The translations under genes were made by a program, and so were the position numbers. The notes under the pieces were generated by a model that was not told the origin of the DNA, made no database searches, and saw only the letters and a list, made by a program, of their open reading frames with translations. From Chitinophaga sp. S165 (GTDB taxonomy: Bacteria > Bacteroidota > Bacteroidia > Chitinophagales > Chitinophagaceae), in the NCBI RefSeq assembly GCF_003182155.1, contig NZ_QGTG01000014.1:1-64000 (forward strand): DNA of 64,000 bases, read 5' to 3'. Below are positions 25,471 through 33,342 of this stretch, piece after piece. Position 1 is the stretch's first letter, and each line of letters begins with the position of its first letter.

Positions 25471-26151
25471 ATGAATTACATCAGATTCTCCAATACCTAC
25501 AACGTACAACAACTGACTAAAGAACTGGAGCAGGTATTGCAACAGGATTGGCCACTACATTTCAACACAAAGGATTTTAACGGCGACTGGCGCAGTATTT
25601 CCCTGCGTTCCACCACGGGACAGAGCACTGATATCCGCGCCCAGGAAAACGTTGAATATAGAGACACACCTGCACTGCAAATGATGCCCTATGTAAAGGA
25701 GATCCTGGATGCCTGGCAGTGTGAAAAAGAGGCGGTACGTCTTTTATCCCTTGCTCCCGGCAGCGAGATAAAACCCCACAGGGACATGGGATGTGGTTAT
25801 CTTGATAACAGTTTCAGAATTCATATCCCTATTATCACCAATCAGGAGGTATACTTTACCATTGAAGATGAAACACTGCATCTGCAGGCAGGCGATTGCT
25901 GGTATATGGACTTCAGCCTTACACATAGCATCGTCAATCATGGTAATACGGCGAGAATTCATCTGATCATGGATTGTATAAGGAATGAATGGACCGATAA
26001 ACTATTCGCGAGCTATGGTTTTGATATTTCGGAGAAAGATCCTTTGCAGCAATACGATGCCGCTACAAAAGCCAAGATGATCGAAGAACTGGAAAAAATA
26101 GATACCGAAACTGCGAGAAATATCATCGCCAGTCTAAAAGCAGCAAACTAA
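25471..26151 (+). CDS. Aspartyl/asparaginyl beta-hydroxylase-like dioxygenase
   Basis: 226 residues. The double-stranded beta-helix iron site is visible: His103-x-Asp105 (KPHRDMG), with the distal His152 in LTHSIVN and Arg162 for 2-oxoglutarate (NTARIHLIM). This is the aspartyl/asparaginyl beta-hydroxylase type of Fe(II)/2-oxoglutarate dioxygenase. Substrate could be an amino acid residue in a peptide or a free amino acid. Its stop codon overlaps the next start (TAATG), so it is translationally coupled to a sulfotransferase and then an APS kinase. Together these suggest hydroxylation followed by sulfation of the new hydroxyl group, an inference from context. Confidence 0.85.
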   Translation: MNYIRFSNTYNVQQLTKELEQVLQQDWPLHFNTKDFNGDWRSISLRSTTGQSTDIRAQENVEYRDTPALQMMPYVKEILDAWQCEKEAVRLLSLAPGSEIKPHRDMGCGYLDNSFRIHIPIITNQEVYFTIEDETLHLQAGDCWYMDFSLTHSIVNHGNTARIHLIMDCIRNEWTDKLFASYGFDISEKDPLQQYDAATKAKMIEELEKIDTETARNIIASLKAAN

Positions 26152-27116
26152 TGCAGACATCCCCGATCGCTAACTGGATCCCATATAAACTCAATTATAC
26201 TTCTTCCCGGGAATGGATGGTGAAGTGGCTGGACCTCGCCGATCAACGGATGGTCCTTCCTTTTTTCGATGAGACCATCGCGGCTTGCAGGATCAGGCAG
26301 CGGCAGCGATCTTCGCTGGAAAGCATGTCTGTAATGGATTTTGTTGCTGAAGTGGGTAAAGGCCTACCCGCACTGGAACCTTCGGCGTTCGTTTTTCACG
26401 TGTCACGTTGTGGCTCTACCCTGCTGTCACAGGCATTCACAGCACCTGAAGAAAATATAATCGTGGCGGAAGCTCCGCTGCTGGATGAAATTTTAAGAGC
26501 ACCGGAACATCAGCCGGACCTTCCTCATGAAACCCGGGAGGACTGGTTCAGAGCGGCTATCAGGTTAATGGGGCAGCAACGTAATGGAAACGAGCAGCAC
26601 TATATCGTTAAACTGGACAGCTGGCATATCCACTTCTACGAGCTGTTACGCCAATGGTATCCACATACGGCGTTTTTTTTTCTTTATCGTCAGCCGGATG
26701 AGGTGATCGCTTCACACGATAAACGGAGGGGTATTCATGCAGTTCCCGGTATGGTTTCTCCTACTCTGCTTAAAACAGCAGGCCCTGAACATTTTGGAGG
26801 CGATTTTAACCGTTATACGGCACAGGTGCTACATCAGTTCTATATTAAACTGCAAAGCATCCTCGGGCTTAAAAATGCCTGTAATTGCTTTTTCGATTAT
26901 GCGGATGGCGTTCCCGAAATGATAACAGCATTCAGCAGTTTCTCCCGGGTGCCGGTTAAAAGTGAGGAACAGGTACGTGACCGGCTGAAATATCACAGTA
27001 AAGCTTCGCAGGAAGTATTTAAGCCGGAGTCATTCGACAACAGGGAACGCTTCTTTTTCCAGGATTGCCATAATGCGTACACGCAATTCAGATCATCGCA
27101 TACATCTACTATCTGA
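26151..27116 (+). CDS. Sulfotransferase-family protein
   Basis: 321 residues. The 5'-phosphosulfate-binding loop is VSRCGSTL at 84-91, the Cys-containing variant of the PAPS-binding motif. A second conserved stretch, LYRQPDEVIASHDKRR (about 179-194), matches the 3'-phosphate-binding part. It transfers sulfate from PAPS to a hydroxyl or amine of an unknown acceptor, likely the product of the hydroxylase encoded upstream. It starts with a TAATG overlap and ends 9 bases before the APS kinase gene that would supply PAPS. There is no signal peptide, so the reaction is cytoplasmic. Confidence 0.85.
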   Translation: MQTSPIANWIPYKLNYTSSREWMVKWLDLADQRMVLPFFDETIAACRIRQRQRSSLESMSVMDFVAEVGKGLPALEPSAFVFHVSRCGSTLLSQAFTAPEENIIVAEAPLLDEILRAPEHQPDLPHETREDWFRAAIRLMGQQRNGNEQHYIVKLDSWHIHFYELLRQWYPHTAFFFLYRQPDEVIASHDKRRGIHAVPGMVSPTLLKTAGPEHFGGDFNRYTAQVLHQFYIKLQSILGLKNACNCFFDYADGVPEMITAFSSFSRVPVKSEEQVRDRLKYHSKASQEVFKPESFDNRERFFFQDCHNAYTQFRSSHTSTI

Positions 27117-27125
27117 CAGGTTTCA

Positions 27126-27692
27126 ATGGGACATATCATTCAACTAACAGGTTTATCAGGAGCAGGCAAAACGACATTGTCGAATGCACTGCTGGAATGG
27201 GGCAATCAACAGCAAATCAAAATTAAACTGATAGACGGCGACGTATACCGGCAGACATTGTGTAAAGACCTGGGCTTTAGTAAAGCTGACCGGTTGGAAA
27301 ATATCGCCCGGCTGGGGGCTTATGCGGCTTCCATAGCAGCGGACTATGACTATGTATTCATCGCGGCAATTAATCCCTACGAAGAAGCCAGGCATGCACT
27401 TAATGCAAAATACGGCGCGGCGTTGATCTGGTTGAAATGCGATATACAGGCGCTTATAGCGAGAGACCCAAAAGGGCTTTACCGGAAGGCGCTATTGCCC
27501 GACACGCATCCGGATAAGATCCATAATCTGACAGGACTGAACGATACATTTGAAGAACCGCAGTACCCGGACCTTGTCCTGGACACAGGCAGTTTAGATG
27601 TGGAGGAATCCGTTAGCAAGACTGTCAGTTTCCTTTGTCAGCTATCATCCCTTCGGATTTCGGGTAGCGCATCAAAATCATCCGCAGAATAA
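27126..27692 (+). CDS. cysC: Adenylyl-sulfate (APS) kinase
   Basis: 188 residues. The P-loop GLSGAGKTT at 9-17, the motif LIDGDVYRQTLCKDLGFS (about 36-53) and DRLENIARLG (about 56-65), with the later KGLYRKAL, are the standard CysC signatures. It phosphorylates adenosine 5'-phosphosulfate with ATP to give PAPS, the sulfate donor. In this operon it directly follows a sulfotransferase, so its job is to feed that enzyme rather than assimilatory reduction. No ATP sulfurylase (CysN/CysD) is in the window, so APS must come from elsewhere in the genome. The length is typical of stand-alone CysC. Confidence 0.92.
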   Translation: MGHIIQLTGLSGAGKTTLSNALLEWGNQQQIKIKLIDGDVYRQTLCKDLGFSKADRLENIARLGAYAASIAADYDYVFIAAINPYEEARHALNAKYGAALIWLKCDIQALIARDPKGLYRKALLPDTHPDKIHNLTGLNDTFEEPQYPDLVLDTGSLDVEESVSKTVSFLCQLSSLRISGSASKSSAE

Positions 27693-27732
27693 ATTCCTGC
27701 TGATCATACATGATGATATTCCGGCGATCCAC

Positions 27733-28212
27733 TTACATCATGGGGATCTGCCTTCTTCTGATATAGATCTTTGGCGCGGCCTTCCTGAAACTATAGTAGT
27801 TGCGATAACCAAGATCGTCACGGTAAGACTTTTGATTTGCAGAAAAATCATAGATGACTTCTCTGATCCCTAAAAGGATAGACATCCTTTGAAAAATGAC
27901 CACACTGTCGCAAGGTTCAATGCTGTCGTTCTGAGGACAGTAACCTTTACGGAAATCTACGGTAGTCCCATCTCCAAGCATTTTCATTATTTTCTTTACC
28001 TGGCGGTCTTTCAAATTACTTTCACCGGAGGATTTTTTATTGCCACTCGCGGCCGTCTGTAAACTATCAGCCAGGGCATATACAGACTGAAGGTTTCTGT
28101 TAACATATCTGGAAACGCGCTTATCATTATATTTTCTGAGCGGTACGCAAGCGCAGGATGAAATGAAAAACAGCAGGCCAATTATGCCTGAAGCAAGAAT
28201 TATATTTTTCAT
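27733..28212 (-). CDS. Lipoprotein of unknown function
   Basis: 159 residues. The N-terminus MKNIILASGIIGLLFFISSCAC carries a lipobox (ISSC), so the mature protein should be a lipoprotein. The rest contains a helix rich in Asn, Ser and Arg, the basic stretch NLKDRQVKKIMKML and a strand-like C-terminus. No family is recognised. It is convergent with the APS kinase gene, 40 bases apart, and seems unrelated to it. Confidence 0.6.
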   Translation of the reverse strand: MKNIILASGIIGLLFFISSCACVPLRKYNDKRVSRYVNRNLQSVYALADSLQTAASGNKKSSGESNLKDRQVKKIMKMLGDGTTVDFRKGYCPQNDSIEPCDSVVIFQRMSILLGIREVIYDFSANQKSYRDDLGYRNYYSFRKAAPKIYIRRRQIPMM

Positions 28213-28376
28213 TTGGGTATAGTATTGTCCTTTCTAAAAGTAGGGAAAACGGACTTTCTTATCTTAAAAAACCCTAAGTTTTACTCTAAAAAATGCTCAT
28301 TTTCTACTCATTATCCCTTTTTTTCCCTATATTGAAATGACTTAAATCGTAAGTTGCTATAATTAGAATTCCACAA

Positions 28377-28496
28377 ATGATGAACACGACAACATTTTCC
28401 TCTGCCATTCAGCAAAAGCGGATGGGCCGTAAAATACGGGTAGAAGTATTATTGACTGTTATACTCGTAGCTGCTGCTTTTCTGCTGACTATTTAA
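28377..28496 (+). CDS. Possible 39-residue membrane peptide
   Basis: Two adjacent ATG codons (28377, 28380) open a short frame ending with a hydrophobic segment VLLTVILVAAAFLLTI and a TAA stop. A polar, basic N-terminal half (IQQKRMGRKIRVE) precedes it, the layout of a small one-pass inner-membrane peptide. It ends 5 bases before the convergent AraC-type gene. It may equally be chance coding in an intergenic region. Confidence 0.35.
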   Translation: MMNTTTFSSAIQQKRMGRKIRVEVLLTVILVAAAFLLTI

Positions 28497-28501
28497 TGTA
28501 A

Positions 28502-29374
28502 CTATCGCAGGCTCTTTCTGAACTCTTCAGGTGTCTGTCCTGTATACTTCTTATAAAACTTCGTGAAATAAGAATTATCTGCAAAATTCAGCTGGTACGC
28601 GATTTCAGAGATCGTGGAGTCCTGGTTGGTAAGTAATCTCTTTGCTTCGAGGATGATACGGTTGCGGATCACCTCTCCCGCCGACATGCCCAGTACACTG
28701 TTGCAAAGGGCATTCAGATGATTGGGGGTAATAAACAAACGCTCTGCATAGTCTTTCGGCAGTTTCAAAGTGCTATAGTTCTTCTCTATAAGTTTCTGGA
28801 AATTCTTCAGCAATGCGTAGTTGTATGCACTGGTATGAGAAGATGTTTTATCAAAGCTAAGACGGCCCACCAGGATGAATAACTGGAGCATCAATGTTTG
28901 TATCATGTCTACTGACATGCGGGCCCGCTGTTCACTTTCCCTGATCAACCCTTCGAAAATCGCTGCCACAGGCTTATGCAACTCATCTGGTAGATTTATT
29001 ACAGCTTCGCCGACGTCTCCGCTGAAGAAAGGAAACTGCTCCAGGTAATCCGGTTTCAGGAGTAATGAATGCAAAAAAGTAGCTGAGAAATTAAGAATAT
29101 AACCATCTACATGACCTTCAAACTGCCAACCGTGCACTTGACCGGGTATCATGAAATAGATCTGGTAAGGCTTTACAGGAAAGGTTTTGAAGTCAATAGT
29201 ATGCGTACCTGCACCTTCTGTGAACAGCATGACATGGTAGAAGGTATGTTTGTGCGCATTGCGCAGGTTCTCGTGTACACGCAGGTATGGCGCAAATCTG
29301 CTGATCTGGATATCATCTTCTTTCACTCCTGATATAGCACCTACATCATAAACCGGAATTACCTTTTTAGCCAT
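28502..29374 (-). CDS. AraC family transcriptional regulator
   Basis: 290 residues. The N-terminal cupin-like ligand domain (about 25-150, with GAGTHTIDFKTF and YFMIPGQVHGWQF) is followed by a double helix-turn-helix at about 195-288. The latter ends with the canonical STISEIAYQLNFADNSYF and FYKKYTGQTPEEFRK, the AraC signature. It regulates sugar, stress or efflux genes in this phylum. It lies downstream of the FtsX-like permease gene on the same strand, separated by a strong inverted repeat (29401-29440) that should act as terminator. Its target is not obvious. Confidence 0.9.
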   Translation of the reverse strand: MAKKVIPVYDVGAISGVKEDDIQISRFAPYLRVHENLRNAHKHTFYHVMLFTEGAGTHTIDFKTFPVKPYQIYFMIPGQVHGWQFEGHVDGYILNFSATFLHSLLLKPDYLEQFPFFSGDVGEAVINLPDELHKPVAAIFEGLIRESEQRARMSVDMIQTLMLQLFILVGRLSFDKTSSHTSAYNYALLKNFQKLIEKNYSTLKLPKDYAERLFITPNHLNALCNSVLGMSAGEVIRNRIILEAKRLLTNQDSTISEIAYQLNFADNSYFTKFYKKYTGQTPEEFRKSLR

Positions 29375-29400
29375 CCATTTAAATCTTGAGTATCTGCAAA

Positions 29401-29440
29401 TAATTTAGCCTGCCATCAGCAATGACGACAGGCTAAATTA
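29401..29440 (-). terminator. 12-bp perfect inverted repeat between permease and AraC genes
   Basis: TAATTTAGCCTG (29401-29412) and CAGGCTAAATTA (29429-29440) pair perfectly around a 16-base loop. Following the permease stop on the minus strand, it probably ends that transcript, though only a short T-run (TTATTTG) follows. It could also be an operator for the AraC gene that starts 27 bases further on. Confidence 0.55.
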
Positions 29441-29488
29441 ATGAATTTTCTACCGGCTGATGATCCGGATTATGCATAGCTGATCAAC

Positions 29489-31867
29489 TTATTCCATTTT
29501 CAAGCTCTTAACGGGGTTCATTAATGCGGCCCTGATACTCTGATAACTTACGGTCAGTAATGCGATTAAAGCGGTGGAAATCCCTGCCAGCGCAAACATC
29601 CACCATTCGATGCCTATCTTATAAGCGAAGCCCTGCAGCCATTTATCCATAAAGACCCAGGCCAGCGGGAATGCCAGTATCATCGCAATAATGATCAGTT
29701 TAAGGAAATCGCCTGACAACATAGCCGTTATATTGGGCACTGAAGCGCCGAGCACTTTACGTACGCCAATTTCTTTCGTACGCTGCGCCGTTGTAAATGT
29801 AGCCAGTCCGAACAAGCCCAGACAGGAAATAAATATTGCCAGTAAAGCAAAGTAATTAGAGAGTGTGCTCACGACCTGTTCGCTTTTATACATCTTTGTA
29901 TACTCCTGATCGGAGAACTGATACGTGAAGGGGAATCCGGGATTCAATGCAGTGCACAGCTTTTCCAGGCCTGCAATTGCAGTCTTTGTCTGACCAGCTT
30001 TGGTCCTGACAAGAATTGTTCCCCATGACCAGTCTTCATCCAGCCGGACGATCAGCGGATCGATGGTCTGATGTATAGAGTTAAAATGAAAATCTTTGAG
30101 CACGCCTATAACAGCTCCCTGTTTACCTGCCCAGGTTAGCATTTGTCCAACGGGATCTTTCAATCCGATCTTTTTCACAGCCATTTCATTCAGCAGGAAA
30201 GCGGTGGAATCAGTACCGTATGCAGTTGAGAAGTCGCGTCCTTCCTTCAATTGCAGCTTCATTGTTTTTACGAAATCATATCCCACAATACCGTCTGCAA
30301 AGGATGCTGGTTCATTGGGATCTTTGCCCGCCCAGCCGACATTACCGGTGTGATGTTCTATGATGGTAGGTGTGTTTCTCATTTTTGATATACTGAGAAC
30401 ACCCGGTAGTTTAGATGCTTCTTCCTTAAAGTGGGCGTAATGGCTGACCAGGTTTCCTTCGATAGTAATGTAAACGAGGTTTTCTCTGTCATATCCCAGG
30501 TTCTTTGTTTGTATATAATCCATCTGCCGGTATATCACGATCATACTGATGATGAGTATAATAGAAAGTGCGAACTGGAACACTACCAGGCCTTTCCGCA
30601 GGAAGATATTTCCTCCGTTGATCTTCAATCCGCCTTTCAGCACCTTTACGGGACTTAGTGAAGAAAGGAATAAAGCAGGATAGCTACCAGCTGTAAGCCC
30701 TGTCAAAACAAGCAATGCAATCAATGATAACCAGAACAGCGGCTGTGTGAGTGGTAATGATAATTGTTTTCCCGTTAACGTATTAAAAGCAGGGAGCAAT
30801 AGTATTGCCAGTAAGACAGCGATCACGAAAGCACAGGCTGTCAGCAGCATCGCTTCTCCCATAAACTGGCCGATCAATAAAGAGCGGTCTGCACCTATCA
30901 CCTTCCGTAGTCCTACTTCCTTCGCACGTTTGGCAGATTGGGCGGTAGTCAGGTTCATGAAATTGATACAGGCGATCAGTAAGATAAAGATCGCTACAAG
31001 AGTAAACAATTGTACATATTCAATACGCCCTCCTTCAGGCACACCATTTTTAAACACCGAATGCAGGTATTTTTCCGGAAACGGTTGTATACCCAGTTCA
31101 ATATTTTCTCCTGCGATTTTTGTTTTATACCGGTAGATGAAATCTTTCATCTTCGCAGCTACCTTATTGTGGTCAGCATCTTTTCTTAACTGAATAAATG
31201 TAGCCGGGCTGGTATTTCCCCAATTGTTGACCCAGTTATTTTGTGCCACAAAAGCGGGCCAGCTGCGTAGAAATTCAAAATGTTGTGAGGAATTCGCGGG
31301 CACATCTTCAAAGACTGCAGTCACCTGCAGGTCTTCCTTATTTTCAAAACGTATGCTTTTACCTATTGCATTCTCCGGGGTACCAAAAAAGAAGGTAGCC
31401 ATCTTACGGGAGATGGCGATATCGCCTATGTTATTTAACGCTTTCTGCGGATTACCCAGTAATAATGGATAACTGAACATGCTGAGATAATCCGTCCCGG
31501 CATAATAGCCCTCCATTTTACCAGCAGTTGTACCTACCTCAAAGGTATTGGGAATACCAGGTTGGGCAGCATATTCCAGACCGCTGGCGTATTGTATTTC
31601 AGGGATCACCTTTTTCAGTTCTTCCGCCAGCAAGCCCTGTGTGGTATAGCCTGCATCTGCTTTTCCGTCGTACGACTGACCTTCATACACCTGGTATAAA
31701 TAGTCGCCATTTGCATGAAAGCCATCCATACTACGTTCATCCTGCAACCAGAGGATGATGAGCAGGCTGCAGGCCATACCCAGGGCAAGACCCGATATAT
31801 TAATAGCGGAAAAAGTCTTGTTGCGAACAAGGTTTCGCCAGGCAATTTTTATGTAGTTACTGAGCAT
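29489..31867 (-). CDS. ABC transporter permease, MacB/FtsX type
   Basis: 792 residues with two tandem MacB-periplasmic-core plus FtsX units, normal for the phylum. Hydrophobic segments lie at about 21-41, 290-310, 340-360, 380-405, 430-450, 680-700, 730-750 and 765-785, and the segment AKEVGLRKVIGA (FtsX domain) repeats as TKEIGVRKVLGA. Such permeases work with a MacB-like ATPase to expel peptides, antibiotics or lipids or to carry out mechanotransmission across the envelope. No ATPase gene is next to it in this window, so an ATPase encoded elsewhere is required. It is monocistronic. Confidence 0.9.
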   Translation of the reverse strand: MLSNYIKIAWRNLVRNKTFSAINISGLALGMACSLLIILWLQDERSMDGFHANGDYLYQVYEGQSYDGKADAGYTTQGLLAEELKKVIPEIQYASGLEYAAQPGIPNTFEVGTTAGKMEGYYAGTDYLSMFSYPLLLGNPQKALNNIGDIAISRKMATFFFGTPENAIGKSIRFENKEDLQVTAVFEDVPANSSQHFEFLRSWPAFVAQNNWVNNWGNTSPATFIQLRKDADHNKVAAKMKDFIYRYKTKIAGENIELGIQPFPEKYLHSVFKNGVPEGGRIEYVQLFTLVAIFILLIACINFMNLTTAQSAKRAKEVGLRKVIGADRSLLIGQFMGEAMLLTACAFVIAVLLAILLLPAFNTLTGKQLSLPLTQPLFWLSLIALLVLTGLTAGSYPALFLSSLSPVKVLKGGLKINGGNIFLRKGLVVFQFALSIILIISMIVIYRQMDYIQTKNLGYDRENLVYITIEGNLVSHYAHFKEEASKLPGVLSISKMRNTPTIIEHHTGNVGWAGKDPNEPASFADGIVGYDFVKTMKLQLKEGRDFSTAYGTDSTAFLLNEMAVKKIGLKDPVGQMLTWAGKQGAVIGVLKDFHFNSIHQTIDPLIVRLDEDWSWGTILVRTKAGQTKTAIAGLEKLCTALNPGFPFTYQFSDQEYTKMYKSEQVVSTLSNYFALLAIFISCLGLFGLATFTTAQRTKEIGVRKVLGASVPNITAMLSGDFLKLIIIAMILAFPLAWVFMDKWLQGFAYKIGIEWWMFALAGISTALIALLTVSYQSIRAALMNPVKSLKME

Positions 31868-32043
31868 CAGAAAAAGATCTTTGATCTGATCATTACCAAT
31901 GAATACTATACCACAATATAAACTTATTTATTATCAACAACTTATATAATCAGGGGTTCCCTTTTTTGTTCGGTTTTAATATAAATGTTGTTCAATTGCG
32001 GACAGGGGCACTACAGTAACGCAATGGCCGGGACGGCCAGCTG

Positions 32044-32535
32044 CTATTCAAAAAACTCCAGCTCTCCTGAAAAGTAAAGGTACGCTTCTGCTTTACGACG
32101 GCGGGTAAGACCATCCAATACCTTACCTCCGGATACGTTCCATTTCAGGAATTCGATAACAATAGCGGGGTCTTTAGGGTTGGCTTTTACCACCTTCAGC
32201 AAGGTGCTGTCTCCCAGTCCTTCTGCAATACCATTCTTGTTCATGTCGGCGCCGACATTGTACGCGAAAGATACGAGGGCGTCAAACTGCTGTTGCTTCA
32301 GCGCTACGCCGGCAACCAGCTTGTTCACGTTGCTTACGAATCCTTTTTTGATGTTGGCAAACAGGGCATCTGCACGTTGCTGGGTGATCACATCTCCCTT
32401 TTTAACAGCCTTTTCGTCTTCGTAAACGGTATTGCCCCAACCGATCGTCCAGACGCCTTTACTGTCCTGGTAGGCCGTCAGACGGCATTTCTCGAAATGT
32501 TTAATGAGCTTCTCCCCTTTTTCTCCTAGTTCCAT
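32044..32535 (-). CDS. Phage-type lysozyme (GH24)
   Basis: 163 residues without a signal peptide. The T4-lysozyme catalytic triad pattern is visible in FEKCRLTAYQDSKGVWTIGWG: Glu15 (in FEK), Asp24 (in YQDSKG) and the Thr after GWGN. Next come ITQQRADALF and the motif QQQFDALVSFAYNVGA, characteristic of GH24. It hydrolyses peptidoglycan between MurNAc and GlcNAc. Without a signal it may be exported by an unknown way or be phage-derived. No other phage gene lies near, so this looks like a domesticated stand-alone gene. The gene is followed by 176 bases and then the permease. Confidence 0.88.
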   Translation of the reverse strand: MELGEKGEKLIKHFEKCRLTAYQDSKGVWTIGWGNTVYEDEKAVKKGDVITQQRADALFANIKKGFVSNVNKLVAGVALKQQQFDALVSFAYNVGADMNKNGIAEGLGDSTLLKVVKANPKDPAIVIEFLKWNVSGGKVLDGLTRRRKAEAYLYFSGELEFFE

Positions 32536-32661
32536 AGTGTAGAGATTAAATGTTTAGATTCTTAGGCATTAAAGATATAATAAATATATTATCTATCAAT
32601 GTTAAGCGGGATCAGCGGTTATTTGCATTGATTACATTAAAATTAATTTCCATACTCAAAC

Positions 32662-32705
32662 ACGACGTATATACGACGTATATACGACGCATACACGACG
32701 CATCT
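32662..32705. repeat. Four tandem 11-bp repeats (ACGACGTATAT)
   Basis: The unit ACGACGTATAT occurs twice exactly and twice with changes (ACGACGCATAC, ACGACGCATCT) in direct succession. The array lies in the 348-base gap between the lysozyme and MerC-like genes, about 70 bases before the MerC promoter. It may be a multiple binding site or slipped-strand expansion. Confidence 0.7.
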
Positions 32706-32777
32706 CCGGGACATCCGGGTATTTTGCCTGGCTGGAGAGTCCCTTAATCTTATCAAGACTGGCGTATTTTTAATACT

Positions 32778-32810
32778 TTTTGCATCATTGTTTCATTTGT
32801 TATACTTTTG
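32778..32810 (+). promoter_or_regulatory. Promoter of the MerC-like gene
   Basis: A TTTTG box (32778-32782) and the -7 element TACTTTTG (32803-32810) are separated by 20 bases, matching the Bacteroidota consensus TTTG-N19-TAnnTTTG. The start codon is 74 bases downstream of the -7 element. Confidence 0.6.
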
Positions 32811-32883
32811 TTGCCCGGAATAGCCATCGTCCCTGCGGGGTATATCCGTAGAAGAGGGAATTTTTGAATGTAAAGAGGATACT

Positions 32884-33309
32884 ATGGAGAAAACTGAGAG
32901 AATTACTGAGACAAAGCCCCCGTACCAGGTAAAGTGGGATGCTATTGGCATTGGCGCTTCATTGGCCTGCGCCGTTCATTGTGTGCTGCTACCTTTGGCT
33001 TTTACCACTCTTAGCCTGTTTGGCGTTGAATTGCTGAAAAATGTTTTTCTGGAAGTATTGACGGTATCTGTCTCTTTAATTGCCGGTGGTTGGGCCATCT
33101 GGCGGGGATACAGGCATCAGCACAGGCAGAAGTCCGTCCTGGTTTATTTTGTGTTGGGATTAGTATTGATGATAACGGGCAATTTTGCCGGCCACGGACT
33201 ACTGGAAATTGGTTTTAAGATCGTTGGCGCTGTGCTCTTGATCACAGCTCATATCACTAACTGGAGAGGTTGCAGGGATTGTGAAACGCATACCTCATCA
33301 ATCGTATAA
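32884..33309 (+). CDS. MerC domain membrane protein
   Basis: 141 residues with four hydrophobic segments (about 20-43, 53-72, 83-101 and 107-124). The MerC signature SLACAVHCVLLP (Cys29 and Cys33, His32) lies in the first helix, where a Cys pair could carry metal. A C-terminal CRDCETH motif could bind another metal ion. Family members are linked to mercury or other heavy-metal handling. There is no mer operon here, so the substrate may be a different metal such as zinc. It has its own promoter at 32778 and a strong palindrome shared with the convergent gene downstream. Confidence 0.82.
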   Translation: MEKTERITETKPPYQVKWDAIGIGASLACAVHCVLLPLAFTTLSLFGVELLKNVFLEVLTVSVSLIAGGWAIWRGYRHQHRQKSVLVYFVLGLVLMITGNFAGHGLLEIGFKIVGAVLLITAHITNWRGCRDCETHTSSIV

Positions 33310-33314
33310 ATCAG

Positions 33315-33342
33315 CCTTACTACTGCTAGCGCAGTAGTAAGG
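33315..33342. terminator. 12-bp perfect palindrome between convergent genes
   Basis: CCTTACTACTGC and its inverse flank a TAGC loop. The palindrome starts 6 bases after the MerC-like stop and covers the last codons and stop of the large gene on the other strand, a compact two-way terminator. No long T-run follows. Confidence 0.6.

Noticed and set aside
32044..32535. Prophage remnant signalled by the GH24 lysozyme
   Set aside because: No other phage gene, holin, integrase or attachment repeat is near; a single domesticated lysozyme is simpler.
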